Shown: positions 33,255 to 42,334, counted from the first letter of the stretch. The stretch: 64,000 bases of DNA from Cohnella fermenti (GCF_004801405.1 NZ_SSOB01000022.1:78745-142744); one strand, 5' to 3'. The notes: generated by a model from the letters alone, not told the origin. Made by a program: numbers and translations.

Positions 33255-33415
33255 AGCAGCCTACGAGGTTAGCTGACGGGTTCGGGCCTGAAACAGTGAG
33301 CCCTATCCGATAACGCCGGGAGGCGCTCGGAATTCACCCCGGGTGCCGCGTGCGGACGGGCCGCTCGCGTGCGTTTGGTTCCCCCGTTTTCTTGCAGAAA
33401 TTCGGCTGGATAGTA
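33255..33415 (-). ncRNA. c-di-AMP riboswitch (ydaO/yuaA type)
   Basis: On the minus strand the leader has the conserved ydaO blocks in order: GGGGGAACCA, CCGGGGTGAATTCCGA, ATAGGGCT, then CCCGAACCCGTCAGCTAACC and TCGTAGGC. The class binds c-di-AMP and turns expression off, and commonly controls potassium uptake and wall hydrolases. It controls the ktrB-ktrB-ktrA operon here. Exact ends are approximate. Confidence 0.9.
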
Positions 33416-33724
33416 TGATGGTAAGAGGCGCATTCGTTCGCGCGATTCGCGTGCGGCAGGCGCACGGCTGACAGCGGCAATCCGCCTCAACGAATTATAG
33501 CCCCCTTGCCCGGCCGGGACAAGCGCGATATTGGGCAGATTTTGCCCTATTCCGCTTCGCTGGGCGGCTGTACGGCCCTTAATGGGGAGGATGACGATGA
33601 TTCTTCCTCATTCTCTCGATCATACAACCATTTAAAGAGTTTGGCCACGAGAATTGTAGCAAAAAGGGCCTGCGCCCCGACTGTATGCGTTTACTTGCCG
33701 CGATGGCGAACGGAGTGATCATCC

Positions 33725-35428
33725 TTGTTCTCGAGACGTTGGGTTGTTGTATCCATAATCGGCTTGCTCGCCTTCCTCTGGATTCAGGTCGGGCCGGGCA
33801 TTCGCACTATGTTGACGGAAGAGAGCACCGGCGTGCTGTCCCGCGACGACGCGCAAGCAGCCGCCTTCGGCTTGGCCGAGTCCCGCTGGGGGATCGAACG
33901 CGGGCAGGTGGCGGCGACCCAGCTCACGCATCGAAGCGACAACGATGCGATCGCTTATCTGTCGAGGGAGAAGCTGCTGGGCGATTACGAGGAGCAGTGG
34001 GACGCCAGCTATCCTACCGACGTGTACCGGGCGGATCTGCAGCTCGCGGACGGACGCTGGCTCCGCCTCGAGCTGCACATGCTGACCGGCAAGCTTGTCG
34101 GCTGGGCGTGGTTCGGGGAGGCCGGTGGGGCCGCAAGCGATCCAACCGCCTCCAATTCGCCCGTCTACGACGACGCCCAGTCCGCCTCAACTTCCGCTTC
34201 TCCTGCTTCCGACTCTCCTTCTGCCTCCGACGTGAAGGCGTTCCTGAAGACGTGGGGCTACGAGCCTGCGGAGTGGGAAGCGACGGGCGGCGTGACCGAG
34301 AACGGCGACTTCGTCTACCAGTCGAGGAAGGCTCCTCTAGGGGAAGCTCGCCTGCAGCTTCTCGTCAAGCCGAACGAATCGATCTCATACCGACTTCTGC
34401 TGCCGGACTCGTTCACGGCTTATCTCGACAAGCAGGAGGAGCGCGCGACGAAGTGGTCGCTCACCGGCTACCTCTTGCCGATGATCGTGCTGTTCGTCCT
34501 CTCGATCGCGTATGCCATCCGCTATCGCCGCTGGACCTCGCTGCGCCGGGGCTGGCTGCTCTCGCTTGCGTACTTCGGCCTCTACGCGGCGTTCACCTGG
34601 AACATGATCGCCGGATTCCGCTCCCAGTCGGATGGCCAAGGAGCCCCTTCGACGGACGGCTCCGTGGAGGCGCTCATTATTCTGAACGTCTTCATCCTGG
34701 CGGCCACCGCCATCCTGACGTCCTTCTCCGCATCCGGCGGAGACGGCCTGTGGCGCTCCATGGGCTTCAAGCTGTGGCCCTCCTGGCGGGATGCCGACTT
34801 CGGCGGTCAGGTGCTGCGCAGCATGAAGACGGGCTACGGCCTCGGCCTCATCATCCTCGGCGCCCAGTCCGTCATCTTCCTCGGCCTGGACGGCTGGCTC
34901 GGCTCGTTCACCGGCTCGGACGCATCGCAGTCGACCTACAACATGACGTACCCGTGGCTGCTTCCGTCTCTCGCCTGGTGTGCGGGCATCTCGGAGGAGC
35001 TTATCTATCGCTTCTTCGCCTTCGCGCTTTTCCGCCGCTGGCTCATCGGGCTCGCCCGCCTTGTGACCGGGCGGGAGCCGGGACGCCTCGCCGCCGGGGC
35101 GCTCACCTTCGCCGCAATGCTGCCACCGTCGCTGTTCTGGGCGTTCGGCCACGTCGGCTATCCGATCTATCCGGTCCAATCGCGCGTCATCGAGCTCATG
35201 ATCATCGGTGTCCTGATCGGCTGGTTCCTGCTCCGCTTCGGCCTCATGGCCGTCATCTTCGCCCACGTAACGCTCGACGCCATTCTCATGAGCGTGCAGC
35301 TTATATTCGACGGCCTGCCGTACGATCCCGTCAGCGGCCTCATCAGCATGACGATGCCCGCCCTCGTCGGGCTCGCGCTATGGAAGCTGCACGGCCGGTT
35401 CTCCAAGAGTCGGCCCGGCGTGGAGTAG
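33725..35428 (+). CDS. CPBP-family intramembrane metalloprotease-like protein
   Basis: 567 residues. One N-terminal membrane helix, an extracytoplasmic region of about 190 residues (resembling PepSY-type folds around VLSRDDAQAAAFGLAESRWG), a Ser/Ala-rich linker, then about eight membrane helices. The CPBP/Abi motifs are in the last third: EELIYR, FWAFGH and HVTLDA, supplying Glu-Glu, His and His. Such proteins include Rce1-like proteases, though many have only an immunity or unknown role. The start is TTG with GGAGTGAT upstream. No bacteriocin genes are nearby. Confidence 0.78.
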   Translation: MFSRRWVVVSIIGLLAFLWIQVGPGIRTMLTEESTGVLSRDDAQAAAFGLAESRWGIERGQVAATQLTHRSDNDAIAYLSREKLLGDYEEQWDASYPTDVYRADLQLADGRWLRLELHMLTGKLVGWAWFGEAGGAASDPTASNSPVYDDAQSASTSASPASDSPSASDVKAFLKTWGYEPAEWEATGGVTENGDFVYQSRKAPLGEARLQLLVKPNESISYRLLLPDSFTAYLDKQEERATKWSLTGYLLPMIVLFVLSIAYAIRYRRWTSLRRGWLLSLAYFGLYAAFTWNMIAGFRSQSDGQGAPSTDGSVEALIILNVFILAATAILTSFSASGGDGLWRSMGFKLWPSWRDADFGGQVLRSMKTGYGLGLIILGAQSVIFLGLDGWLGSFTGSDASQSTYNMTYPWLLPSLAWCAGISEELIYRFFAFALFRRWLIGLARLVTGREPGRLAAGALTFAAMLPPSLFWAFGHVGYPIYPVQSRVIELMIIGVLIGWFLLRFGLMAVIFAHVTLDAILMSVQLIFDGLPYDPVSGLISMTMPALVGLALWKLHGRFSKSRPGVE

Positions 35429-35520
35429 GGCATGGAGTAGATAGAAATGAGGATGCTCCTGGCCCGCACATCGACGCGCTGTCGGGGCTGTCGGCGAATG
35501 CGCGGTATCCCGAGAGGGCC

Positions 35521-35907
35521 AGATGAGTCGTGGTGACTCATCTGAACACCTTGCCGGCCGGTTGGCGGGGCCAGTTGAGTCACCATGGACCCAAGTTGAC
35601 CGCCAACCGTCGCGTGACCGCCCCGAGATGAGTAACCACGACTCATCTGATCGCCAACCGCCGCATGTCCATCTCGAGATGAGTAACCACGACTCAACTG
35701 AAGCAGCATTAGGCGCGTGGAGGGACCAAGATGAGTCACCATTACTCAAGTGCGGGCGTCTGAGCGAGCATGATGGGTGCAGATGAGTAACCACGACCCA
35801 ACTGAAGCGTCGACAGGCGCGCAGAGGCACTGAAATGAGTCACCACGACTCATCTGGCCGCCCCGCTCGCCGGTTACCGGGGCCAGTTGAGTCACCACGA
35901 CTCATCT
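35521..35907 (+). repeat. Phased palindrome array, family 3 (eight units)
   Basis: Inverted repeats AGATGAGT-N7-ACTCATCT, some with AGTTGAGT arms, begin at 35521, 35573, 35626, 35677, 35729, 35781, 35833 and 35885 (steps 52, 53, 51, 52, 52, 52, 52). The central seven bases are mostly CACCACG or AACCACG. The sequences between palindromes vary, but the step does not. The array fills the gap between the convergent CPBP and uvrC genes. Confidence 0.9.
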
Positions 35908-35940
35908 GCCCCTCTCGTCGGCCCATCCCTCTAACCGCAA

Positions 35941-35977
35941 CCGCCCGAGCCTTCTCCGCAGAGAGAAGCTCGGGCGG
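35941..35977 (-). terminator. Terminator hairpin of uvrC
   Basis: CCGCCCGAGC (35941-35950) pairs with GCTCGGGCGG (35968-35977), with an inner CTTCTC/GAGAAG stem. It is seven bases after the uvrC stop; the T-run is poor. Confidence 0.65.
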
Positions 35978-35983
35978 TCATTG

Positions 35984-37978
35984 CTATTCCGGCTGGGCGG
36001 CCTCCGGCTTCGACTCGGCCTCCCGCTCCCCCTCGCCTTCGTTCAGCGCGTCCAGAATGCGGCGGGCCAGCGCCTCGCCGATCGAGACGGCGCGGAAGTC
36101 CTCCACGCTCGCCTCGCGAATCGCCTTCAGCGAGCCGAAGTGCTTAAGCAGCTGCTTGCGGCGCTTCTCGCCGATGCCGGGAATCGCGTCAAGCTTCGAC
36201 GCGATCATCGACTTCGCGCGCTTCTCGCGGTGGAAGGTGATCGCGAAGCGGTGCACCTCGTCCTGGATGCGCTGCAGCAGGTAGAACTCCTGGCTGTCGC
36301 GCGGCAACGGGATCTCCTCCGGCGGATCGCCGACGAGCAGTTGCGATGTGCGGTGCTTCTCGTCCTTGGCGAGGCCGCACACGGGAACGTCCAGCCCGAG
36401 CTCGTTCTCGAGCACGTCGATCGCCGACGCGATCTGCCCCTTGCCGCCGTCGATGACGATCAGGTCCGGCAGCGGCAAGCCTTCCTTCAGCACCCGCTCG
36501 TACCGGCGGCGGATGACCTCGCGCATCGTCTCGTAGTCGTCCGGCCCCTGGACGGTGCGGATGTTGTACTTGCGGTATTCCTTCCGATCCGGCTTGCCGT
36601 CCGTGAACACGACCATCGCCGACACCGGGTTCGAGCCCTGAATATTCGAGTTGTCGAACGCCTCGATCCGGCGCGCGGACGGGATGCCGATGTGCTGCGC
36701 CAATCCCTCGGACGCGCCGACGCTGCGCTCCTGGTCGCGTTCGATCAAGCGGAACTTCTCCTCAAGCGCCACCTTCGCGTTGCCGCAAGCCATCGTGACC
36801 AGCTTGCGCTTCGTCCCGCGCTTCGGAACGTGCACCTTGATGTTCAGCCAGGAGTGAAGCGACCGCGAGAAGTCCGTGCTCTCCTCGTCTCCCTCGCGGC
36901 TCTCGTCCTCCTCGCGCTCCTCCGCATCGCCCTCGCGGGCGACCTTCGCCGCCGCGATATCGCTTGTCGCGGTCGCCGTCGCCTCTACGGCCGCCGGGGC
37001 ATCCGGCAGCAGCATCTCGCGCGGCAGAGCGGGATTGTCGCTGTAATATTGCGCCACATACGTCAGGAAGTCCTCGTGCGCTTCCCCGTAGAAGGGGAAT
37101 AGCGAGACGTGTCTTTGGATCATTTTCCCCTGGCGCATGTAGAGGATCTGCACGCACATCCAGCCCTTGTCGACCGCATAGCCGAACACGTCGCGGTCCA
37201 TCGTATCGTGCATCGTGATCGTCTGCTTCTCCATCGTCGCCTCGATCGCCGCGATCTGGTCCCGGTACTCCCGCGCCCGCTCGAACTCGAGTTCCTCTGC
37301 TGCCGATTCCATTTTCCGCTGGAGTTCCTTCTTGATCTCGCCGTGCCCGCCGTTCAGGAACCTCGAGATCTCGCCGGTCATCCGCTCGTATTCTGCCTTC
37401 TCGACCGGATACTCGCATGGCGCGAGGCATTGTCCGAGATGATAATAGAGGCACACCTTGTCCGGCAGCGTCTTGCACTTGCGCAGCGGGTACAGCCGAT
37501 CGAGCAGCTTCTTCGTCTGCTGAGCCGCGAACGCGTTCGGATACGGGCCGAAGTACTTCGCCTTGTCCTTGACGATGCGCCGGGTGACCTCCAGCTTCGG
37601 ATGGGCCTCGCTCGTTATCTTCAGATAAGGGAACGACTTGTCGTCCTTCAGAAGCACATTATACCTGGGAAAATGCTGCTTGATCAGATTACATTCGAGA
37701 ATAAGTGCTTCCATGTTGCTGGCGGTGACGATGTATTCGAAGTCGCGGATCTCCGCAACGAGCCGCTGCGTCTTCGCGTTATGGCTTCCCGTGAAGTAGG
37801 AACGGACCCGGTTCTTCAGCACCTTCGCCTTGCCGACGTAGATGATCGTTCCTTCGCCGTTCTTCATTAAGTAACAGCCCGGACGCTCGGGGAGAAGGGC
37901 CAGCTTGTGGCGAATGTTCTCCGCGGCCTGCTCCGCGCCGATAACGGAACTGAAGCCCCCTTGCTTCGATGTCTCCAT
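35984..37978 (-). CDS. uvrC: UvrABC system protein C
   Basis: About 664 residues. UvrC makes both incisions in nucleotide excision repair. The N-terminal GIY-YIG nuclease (PGCYLMKNGEGTIIYVGKAK), the UVR motif that binds UvrB (AAEELEFERAREYRDQIAAI, about 215), the RNase H-like nuclease (EAFDNSNIQG, LIVIDGGKGQ) and the tandem helix-hairpin-helix (IPGIGEKRRKQLLKHFGSL) are all there. Two oddities: a charged Ala/Thr/Glu insert of about 45 residues before the C-terminal nuclease, and an acidic tail. METSKQ is the start because AAGGAGG precedes it. Confidence 0.95.
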   Translation of the reverse strand: METSKQGGFSSVIGAEQAAENIRHKLALLPERPGCYLMKNGEGTIIYVGKAKVLKNRVRSYFTGSHNAKTQRLVAEIRDFEYIVTASNMEALILECNLIKQHFPRYNVLLKDDKSFPYLKITSEAHPKLEVTRRIVKDKAKYFGPYPNAFAAQQTKKLLDRLYPLRKCKTLPDKVCLYYHLGQCLAPCEYPVEKAEYERMTGEISRFLNGGHGEIKKELQRKMESAAEELEFERAREYRDQIAAIEATMEKQTITMHDTMDRDVFGYAVDKGWMCVQILYMRQGKMIQRHVSLFPFYGEAHEDFLTYVAQYYSDNPALPREMLLPDAPAAVEATATATSDIAAAKVAREGDAEEREEDESREGDEESTDFSRSLHSWLNIKVHVPKRGTKRKLVTMACGNAKVALEEKFRLIERDQERSVGASEGLAQHIGIPSARRIEAFDNSNIQGSNPVSAMVVFTDGKPDRKEYRKYNIRTVQGPDDYETMREVIRRRYERVLKEGLPLPDLIVIDGGKGQIASAIDVLENELGLDVPVCGLAKDEKHRTSQLLVGDPPEEIPLPRDSQEFYLLQRIQDEVHRFAITFHREKRAKSMIASKLDAIPGIGEKRRKQLLKHFGSLKAIREASVEDFRAVSIGEALARRILDALNEGEGEREAESKPEAAQPE

Positions 37979-38159
37979 CCCGGAGACCTCCTTGTATGCG
38001 GTAATCGATCGGCCGTTCGCCGACCTGACTTCTATTGTAGCACAGCCGGAAGGGGAATGGGTGTTCTTATTGCCGTCCACAACTTGTCAAGTCCACGCTT
38101 TACAACGAAATGAGAAGTTGGTTATACTAGGAATAATGATCGCTTCAGGAGGAATCCCT

Positions 38160-38312
38160 ATGGAGAATACTCAAGCTCAAGACCCGCGCTTGCACATTAA
38201 CGAAGAGCCACGCGACGATCTGAAGGATCTGGTCTTCGGCTTCGGAGGCATGTTCGGCTTCATGTTCGTCGTCTTCACGATCGCGGTCATCGTCAAGTTC
38301 CTGAACACCTAA
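38160..38312 (+). CDS. YqzM-like small membrane protein
   Basis: 50 residues. A hydrophilic N-terminus with DDLKDLVFGFGG leads to one membrane helix (FMFVVFTIAVIVKFLNT). Length and the terminal VxKF pattern match YqzM of Bacillales, whose role is unknown. AGGAGG lies seven bases before the ATG. It is divergent from uvrC. Confidence 0.7.
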   Translation: MENTQAQDPRLHINEEPRDDLKDLVFGFGGMFGFMFVVFTIAVIVKFLNT

Positions 38313-38404
38313 TCGCACCGCATGTCCCTCGCTTGCTTGCTCGCAGGCGAATAACGCAGAAGAACCCGGCGCCCTCCTTCGAGGATTCCGGGTTCTTCTG
38401 TTTG

Positions 38405-38662
38405 TCACGTCCCCTGGCGCTCGGACACCGGTCCGAGCGATTCGCGCTGCGGCTCCCGCGGCTTCGCCTGCTCTCTCGGATCGCGATGCGGGCCGGCGGC
38501 GCGGCGTTCGTTCACCTCGTCGAAGCGACGGCGCTCCGTCCGTTCGATCTGCACGATCCTTCCGTCGTGCACGACGATCTGCACCGATCCGTATTGCAAG
38601 CCGGACACGGCGTCCGAGATTCTCTCCAGCCAGCTCTCGTTCAATTCCAACGGCTTCGCCAT
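38405..38662 (-). CDS. YezD-family (DUF2292) small protein
   Basis: 85 residues. The first 45 match YezD/DUF2292 (SWLERISDAVSGLQYGSVQIVVHDGRIVQIERTER); the rest is a charged tail without family resemblance. YezD-type genes regularly travel with sulfate or sulfur-assimilation genes, and this one lies 19 bases after cysW in the same operon. Function unknown; a link to sulfur metabolism is inferred from context. Confidence 0.75.
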   Translation of the reverse strand: MAKPLELNESWLERISDAVSGLQYGSVQIVVHDGRIVQIERTERRRFDEVNERRAAGPHRDPREQAKPREPQRESLGPVSERQGT

Positions 38663-38681
38663 CGCCGATCTCCTCCTTCAT

Positions 38682-39557
38682 CTAGTCCCCATGCTTGCTT
38701 CGTTCCAGCTTGCTCTCGATCAAGCTTTTGATAATCAGCGTAACGATCGCCAGCAGCATCAGCAGCGAAGCCACCGCGAAAGCGGCCGTATACTGATACT
38801 CGTTGTACAGAATCTCGATATGAAGCGGCAGCGTGTTCGTCTGCCCCCGGATGTGGCCGGAGACGACCGAGACGGCGCCGAATTCCCCCATTGCCCTTGC
38901 GTTGCACAGGATGATCCCGTACAGAAGACCCCACTTGATGTTCGGCAGCGTCACCCGGAAGAACGTTCTCCAGCCCCGCGCACCGAGGCTGACCGCCGCC
39001 TCTTCGTCCTGATTGCCCTGCGTCTCCATAAGCGGGATAAGCTCGCGGGCGATGAACGGGAACGTGACGAACATGGTGGCGAGAATGATGCCGGGCATCG
39101 CGAATACGATCTTGATGTCGTGGTCGATAAACCACCGTCCGAAGATGCCTTGCGCGCCGAACAGCAGAATGTACACCAGACCCGAGATGACCGGCGATAC
39201 CGCGTACGGCAGGTCGATCAGGGTGATCAGCAGGTTTTTGCCGCGGAAGGTGAACTTCGTAATCGCCCAAGCCGCCGCCACGCCGAAAATCGTATTAAGA
39301 GGAACGGCGATCAATGCGGTCGTCAGCGTCAGTCGGAGTGCGGATATCGCGTCGGGATGCTTGATCGCGGCCCAATACGTATCCCATCCCTTGCGGAACG
39401 CCTCCAACAGGACGGTGACCAGAGGAAGCAGGATAACGACGCCGACGAACAGCAGGGCGATACCGATCAGAACACCCCGAACCCAGCGGGCTTCCGTCAG
39501 GTGCTTCGGCTTGGCCTCATTCGAGACGGCGGTTACGGTCGTAACGGCTCCAGCCAT
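38682..39557 (-). CDS. cysW: Sulfate ABC transporter permease CysW
   Basis: About 291 residues, six membrane helices. The EAA loop that contacts the ATPase reads EAAVSLGARGWRTFFRVTLP, the CysW form. With CysT it forms the inner-membrane channel for sulfate/thiosulfate. The start MAGAVTT has GGGAGGG upstream; a longer frame adds 35 implausible residues. It lies 13 bases after cysT. Confidence 0.93.
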   Translation of the reverse strand: MAGAVTTVTAVSNEAKPKHLTEARWVRGVLIGIALLFVGVVILLPLVTVLLEAFRKGWDTYWAAIKHPDAISALRLTLTTALIAVPLNTIFGVAAAWAITKFTFRGKNLLITLIDLPYAVSPVISGLVYILLFGAQGIFGRWFIDHDIKIVFAMPGIILATMFVTFPFIARELIPLMETQGNQDEEAAVSLGARGWRTFFRVTLPNIKWGLLYGIILCNARAMGEFGAVSVVSGHIRGQTNTLPLHIEILYNEYQYTAAFAVASLLMLLAIVTLIIKSLIESKLERSKHGD

Positions 39558-39570
39558 GCGCTTTCCCTCC

Positions 39571-40404
39571 CTAGCTCGACCGCAGACGGCGATTGCTCCA
39601 CCGTTGCAGCGAGTTGATGACCAGAAGCAGCCCGAACGAGAGGATAAGAAGCACGAGCGCAATGGCGGTTGCCTGGCTGTACTCGTACTGTTCCAGCTTC
39701 GTGACGATAAGCAGCGGCGCGATCTCCGTCTTCATCGGCATGTTGCCGGAGATGAACACGACGGAGCCGTATTCGCCGATGCCTCTCGCGAAGGCGAGCG
39801 CGAAGCCCGTCAGCAGCGGGGGCACGAGCTCCGGCAGAATGACCTTGCGGAACGTCCGCCAGCGATAGGCGCCGAGCAGAACCGACGCTTCCTCCATATC
39901 GCTCTCCAGCTCTTGAAGCACCGGCTGAACGGTCCGGACGACGAACGGCACCCCGATGAAGATGAGCGCGATCGTAATGCCGATCGGCGAATACGCGATG
40001 CGGATGCCGAGCGGGTCGAACAGTTGGCCGATCCAGCCGTTCGGCGCGTAGATCGACGTCAATGCGATGCCCGCAACCGCCGTCGGCAGGGCGAACGGGA
40101 TGTCAATCAGCCCGTCGACGAGCTTCTTGCCCGGGAACCGGTAGCGCACGAGCACCCATGCGACGAGCAAGCCGAAGACGGCATTGACCAGAGCCGCGAA
40201 GAAGGAGGTCAGGAGGCTTATCCGGTACGAAGCGACAACGCGCGGACTCGTCACCGTCTCCCAGAATTGCGGGAGAGTCAGGCCGGCGGTCTTCACGACG
40301 AGGCCGGCCAACGGGATGAGAACGATCAAGCTGAGATACAATACGGTGAAGCCGAGCGTAAGCCGGAAGCCCGGTAGAACGCTCTTGCCGCGGCTCTTCG
40401 CCAT
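39571..40404 (-). CDS. cysT: Sulfate ABC transporter permease CysT
   Basis: 277 residues with six membrane helices. EAA loop EEASVLLGAYRWRTFRKVILP-type sequence near residue 175, and the conserved FALPTAVAGIAL segment. Partner of CysW. It sits 69 bases after sbp. No cysA ATPase gene follows the permeases in this window. Confidence 0.93.
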   Translation of the reverse strand: MAKSRGKSVLPGFRLTLGFTVLYLSLIVLIPLAGLVVKTAGLTLPQFWETVTSPRVVASYRISLLTSFFAALVNAVFGLLVAWVLVRYRFPGKKLVDGLIDIPFALPTAVAGIALTSIYAPNGWIGQLFDPLGIRIAYSPIGITIALIFIGVPFVVRTVQPVLQELESDMEEASVLLGAYRWRTFRKVILPELVPPLLTGFALAFARGIGEYGSVVFISGNMPMKTEIAPLLIVTKLEQYEYSQATAIALVLLILSFGLLLVINSLQRWSNRRLRSS

Positions 40405-40473
40405 GTTCGATCTTCCCTCTCTTATGAGTTAGGAGCCTTGCTGCTTACGTTGCTAACGGAGCCGATCGTCGAT

Positions 40474-41610
40474 TTACCCCTTCGTGTAAATCTCGTCGAA
40501 CGTGCCGCCGTCGCTGAAGTGCTTCTTCTGCGCTTCTCTCCAGCCTCCGAACTCCTCGTCGATGGTGATCAGGTTGAGCTCGGGGAATTGGTCCTTATAC
40601 TTGTCGGCCACTTCCTGCAGCCTTGGCCGGTAGAAGTTCTGCGCCGCGATCTCTTGACCTTCCGGCGTGTACAAGTACTTCAGATAAGCTTCGGCGACCT
40701 CGCGGGTCCCGCGCTTGTCGACAACCTTGTCGACGATCGCGACCGGCGGCTCCGCCAGAATGCTGATAGACGGCGTGACGATCTCGAAGTCGTCCCCGTA
40801 CTCCTTCTTCGCGAGGTAAGCTTCGTTCTCCCAGGACAGCAGCACGTCCCCGATCTTCCGTTCCACGAACGTAGTTGTCGACCCGCGCGCTCCGGAATCC
40901 AGAACCGGCACGTTGGCGAACAACTGCTTGATGAATTCCTTCGTCTTCGTCTCGTCTCCGCCGTTCTGCTTCGCAGCGTAGCCCCATGCGGCGAGGTAAG
41001 CCCAGCGAGCTCCGCCGGATGTCTTCGGGTTCGGCGTGATAACCTCGACGTCGTCGCGGATCAGGTCGTCCCAGTCCTTGATGTTCTTCGGGTTGCCCTT
41101 GCGAACGAGGAAAACAATGGTGGACGTATAAGGAGAGCTGTTCGATTCGAACTGGTTCTGCCAGTCTTCCTTAAGCAAGCCTCCGTCCGCCAGAGCGTCG
41201 ATGTCGTACGCGAGAGCCAGCGTCACCACGTCCGCCTCGAGACCGTCGAGCACCTGACGTCCTTGCGAGCCCGATCCGCCGTGCGATTGGTTGATCGTAA
41301 CCGTCTGCCCCGTCGTCTCCTTCCAATACTTCGCGAAGCTCTCGTTGAAGGCAACATACAGCTCGCGGGTCGGATCGTACGAGACGTTCAGCAGCTCGAC
41401 CGGGTCCTTCTTCGGGGTCTCGCTCGGGCTTGCGCTTGGGCTGGCCGAAGCACCCGAGCTTGCGCTCTCGGACGGCTTGGCACTCTGCGACGGCGAGGCA
41501 TTGGAGCCCGAATTGCCGTTCGATCCGCAAGCGGACAGCACCGATACGATTAACGCGAGGACGAGCAGAAGCTGGAATGAATACCTTCTCTGTTTAGCAT
41601 GATTCATCAT
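40474..41610 (-). CDS. sbp: Sulfate-binding lipoprotein of the ABC transporter
   Basis: 378 residues. A lipoprotein signal ending LSAC places it on the outer face of the membrane. After a 45-residue Ser/Ala/Pro linker comes the sulfate-binding fold with LLNVSYDPTRELY, NQSHGGSGSQGR (ligand loop) and RWAYLAAWGYA. It captures sulfate for CysTW. Two adjacent ATGs are possible starts. First gene of the sbp-cysT-cysW-yezD operon. Confidence 0.93.
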   Translation of the reverse strand: MMNHAKQRRYSFQLLLVLALIVSVLSACGSNGNSGSNASPSQSAKPSESASSGASASPSASPSETPKKDPVELLNVSYDPTRELYVAFNESFAKYWKETTGQTVTINQSHGGSGSQGRQVLDGLEADVVTLALAYDIDALADGGLLKEDWQNQFESNSSPYTSTIVFLVRKGNPKNIKDWDDLIRDDVEVITPNPKTSGGARWAYLAAWGYAAKQNGGDETKTKEFIKQLFANVPVLDSGARGSTTTFVERKIGDVLLSWENEAYLAKKEYGDDFEIVTPSISILAEPPVAIVDKVVDKRGTREVAEAYLKYLYTPEGQEIAAQNFYRPRLQEVADKYKDQFPELNLITIDEEFGGWREAQKKHFSDGGTFDEIYTKG

Positions 41611-41652
41611 AAATGCACCCCTGTTCCAATTGTTTTTTAAAATTACTATTCC

Positions 41653-41669
41653 TACCTAATTAATTGGTA
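41653..41669. promoter_or_regulatory. Candidate sulfur-regulator operator upstream of sbp
   Basis: TACCTAATTAATTGGTA is an imperfect inverted repeat with two mismatched pairs, 43 bases upstream of the sbp start in an AT-rich promoter region. Its AT-rich palindromic character resembles CymR sites of Bacillales, but I cannot confirm a match. Confidence 0.3.
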
Positions 41670-41764
41670 TTGGGGAAATCATAGCAGTCGGATGAGTTTA
41701 ATGTCAATAAAGGATTTCTTTATTAATTATAAAAAAGTCTGATAACCAGCGAGTAAAAAACCGC

Positions 41765-42000
41765 CTCCATTCTCCCTCCGTCGCCCCAAAGTGCCGATTC
41801 CAGGTGAAGGACCGCATTAACTCCCTCGCTCCTTCGGCTTATTCACTCGTCCACCAACTCCCGACACTCACTCATTCACTCCTCCAACTGCTCCCCCTCC
41901 CCGCCAACTCCCCACCCGCTCCCTCCTCCTCCTCAACTGCTGCCAACTCCCACCCGCTTCGCCACTCCCCCGACTTCCAACTCGCTACTCACTTCTCCTG
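41765..42000 (+). other. Pyrimidine-rich non-coding tract
   Basis: The plus strand is nearly all C and T with recurring CCAACTCCC and CAACTGC words at about 39-50 base steps. It may be a badly decayed array. No gene is supported here. Confidence 0.5.
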
Positions 42001-42057
42001 ATCCGGATTCGATGGGTTTTCCCCCCCGTGTCCGATGCCTTGGCAGTGTTACTTTTG

Positions 42058-42290
42058 CGTTTTATATGAATTTTCACATTCATCGGCTCGGATTGGAGGC
42101 AATCGCGGTGTTTTATGTGATTTTTCGCATACATCCAGCCGCCTGGGCTGGAATTTGCTCCATATATGCGATTTTTCACATTCATTTCGCGCGAAGCCCC
42201 TTTTTCTTCGGCACGAATGTGATTTTTCGCATATAATCGTCAAACTGCCCATCCTCGAGCTACACGAATGTGATTTTTCACATAAATTTC
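42058..42290 (+). repeat. Phased palindrome array, family 1, cluster F (five units)
   Basis: Cores begin at 42064, 42115, 42166, 42217 and 42268, a step of exactly 51. It is the longest form: units 1, 2 and the last two match clusters B, E and G, and an extra third unit with spacer AAGCCCCTTTTTC is shared with cluster A. The last core is ATGTGATTTTTCACAT. Confidence 0.92.
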
Positions 42291-42334
42291 TGCCATTCTG
42301 CGGCATCCGTGCGGTATCGGTTGGCCTCGGTGAA

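Noticed and set aside
33725..35428. CPBP protein as a bacteriocin immunity protein
   Set aside because: The motifs fit the CPBP family, but there is no bacteriocin precursor or transporter nearby, so I left the role open.
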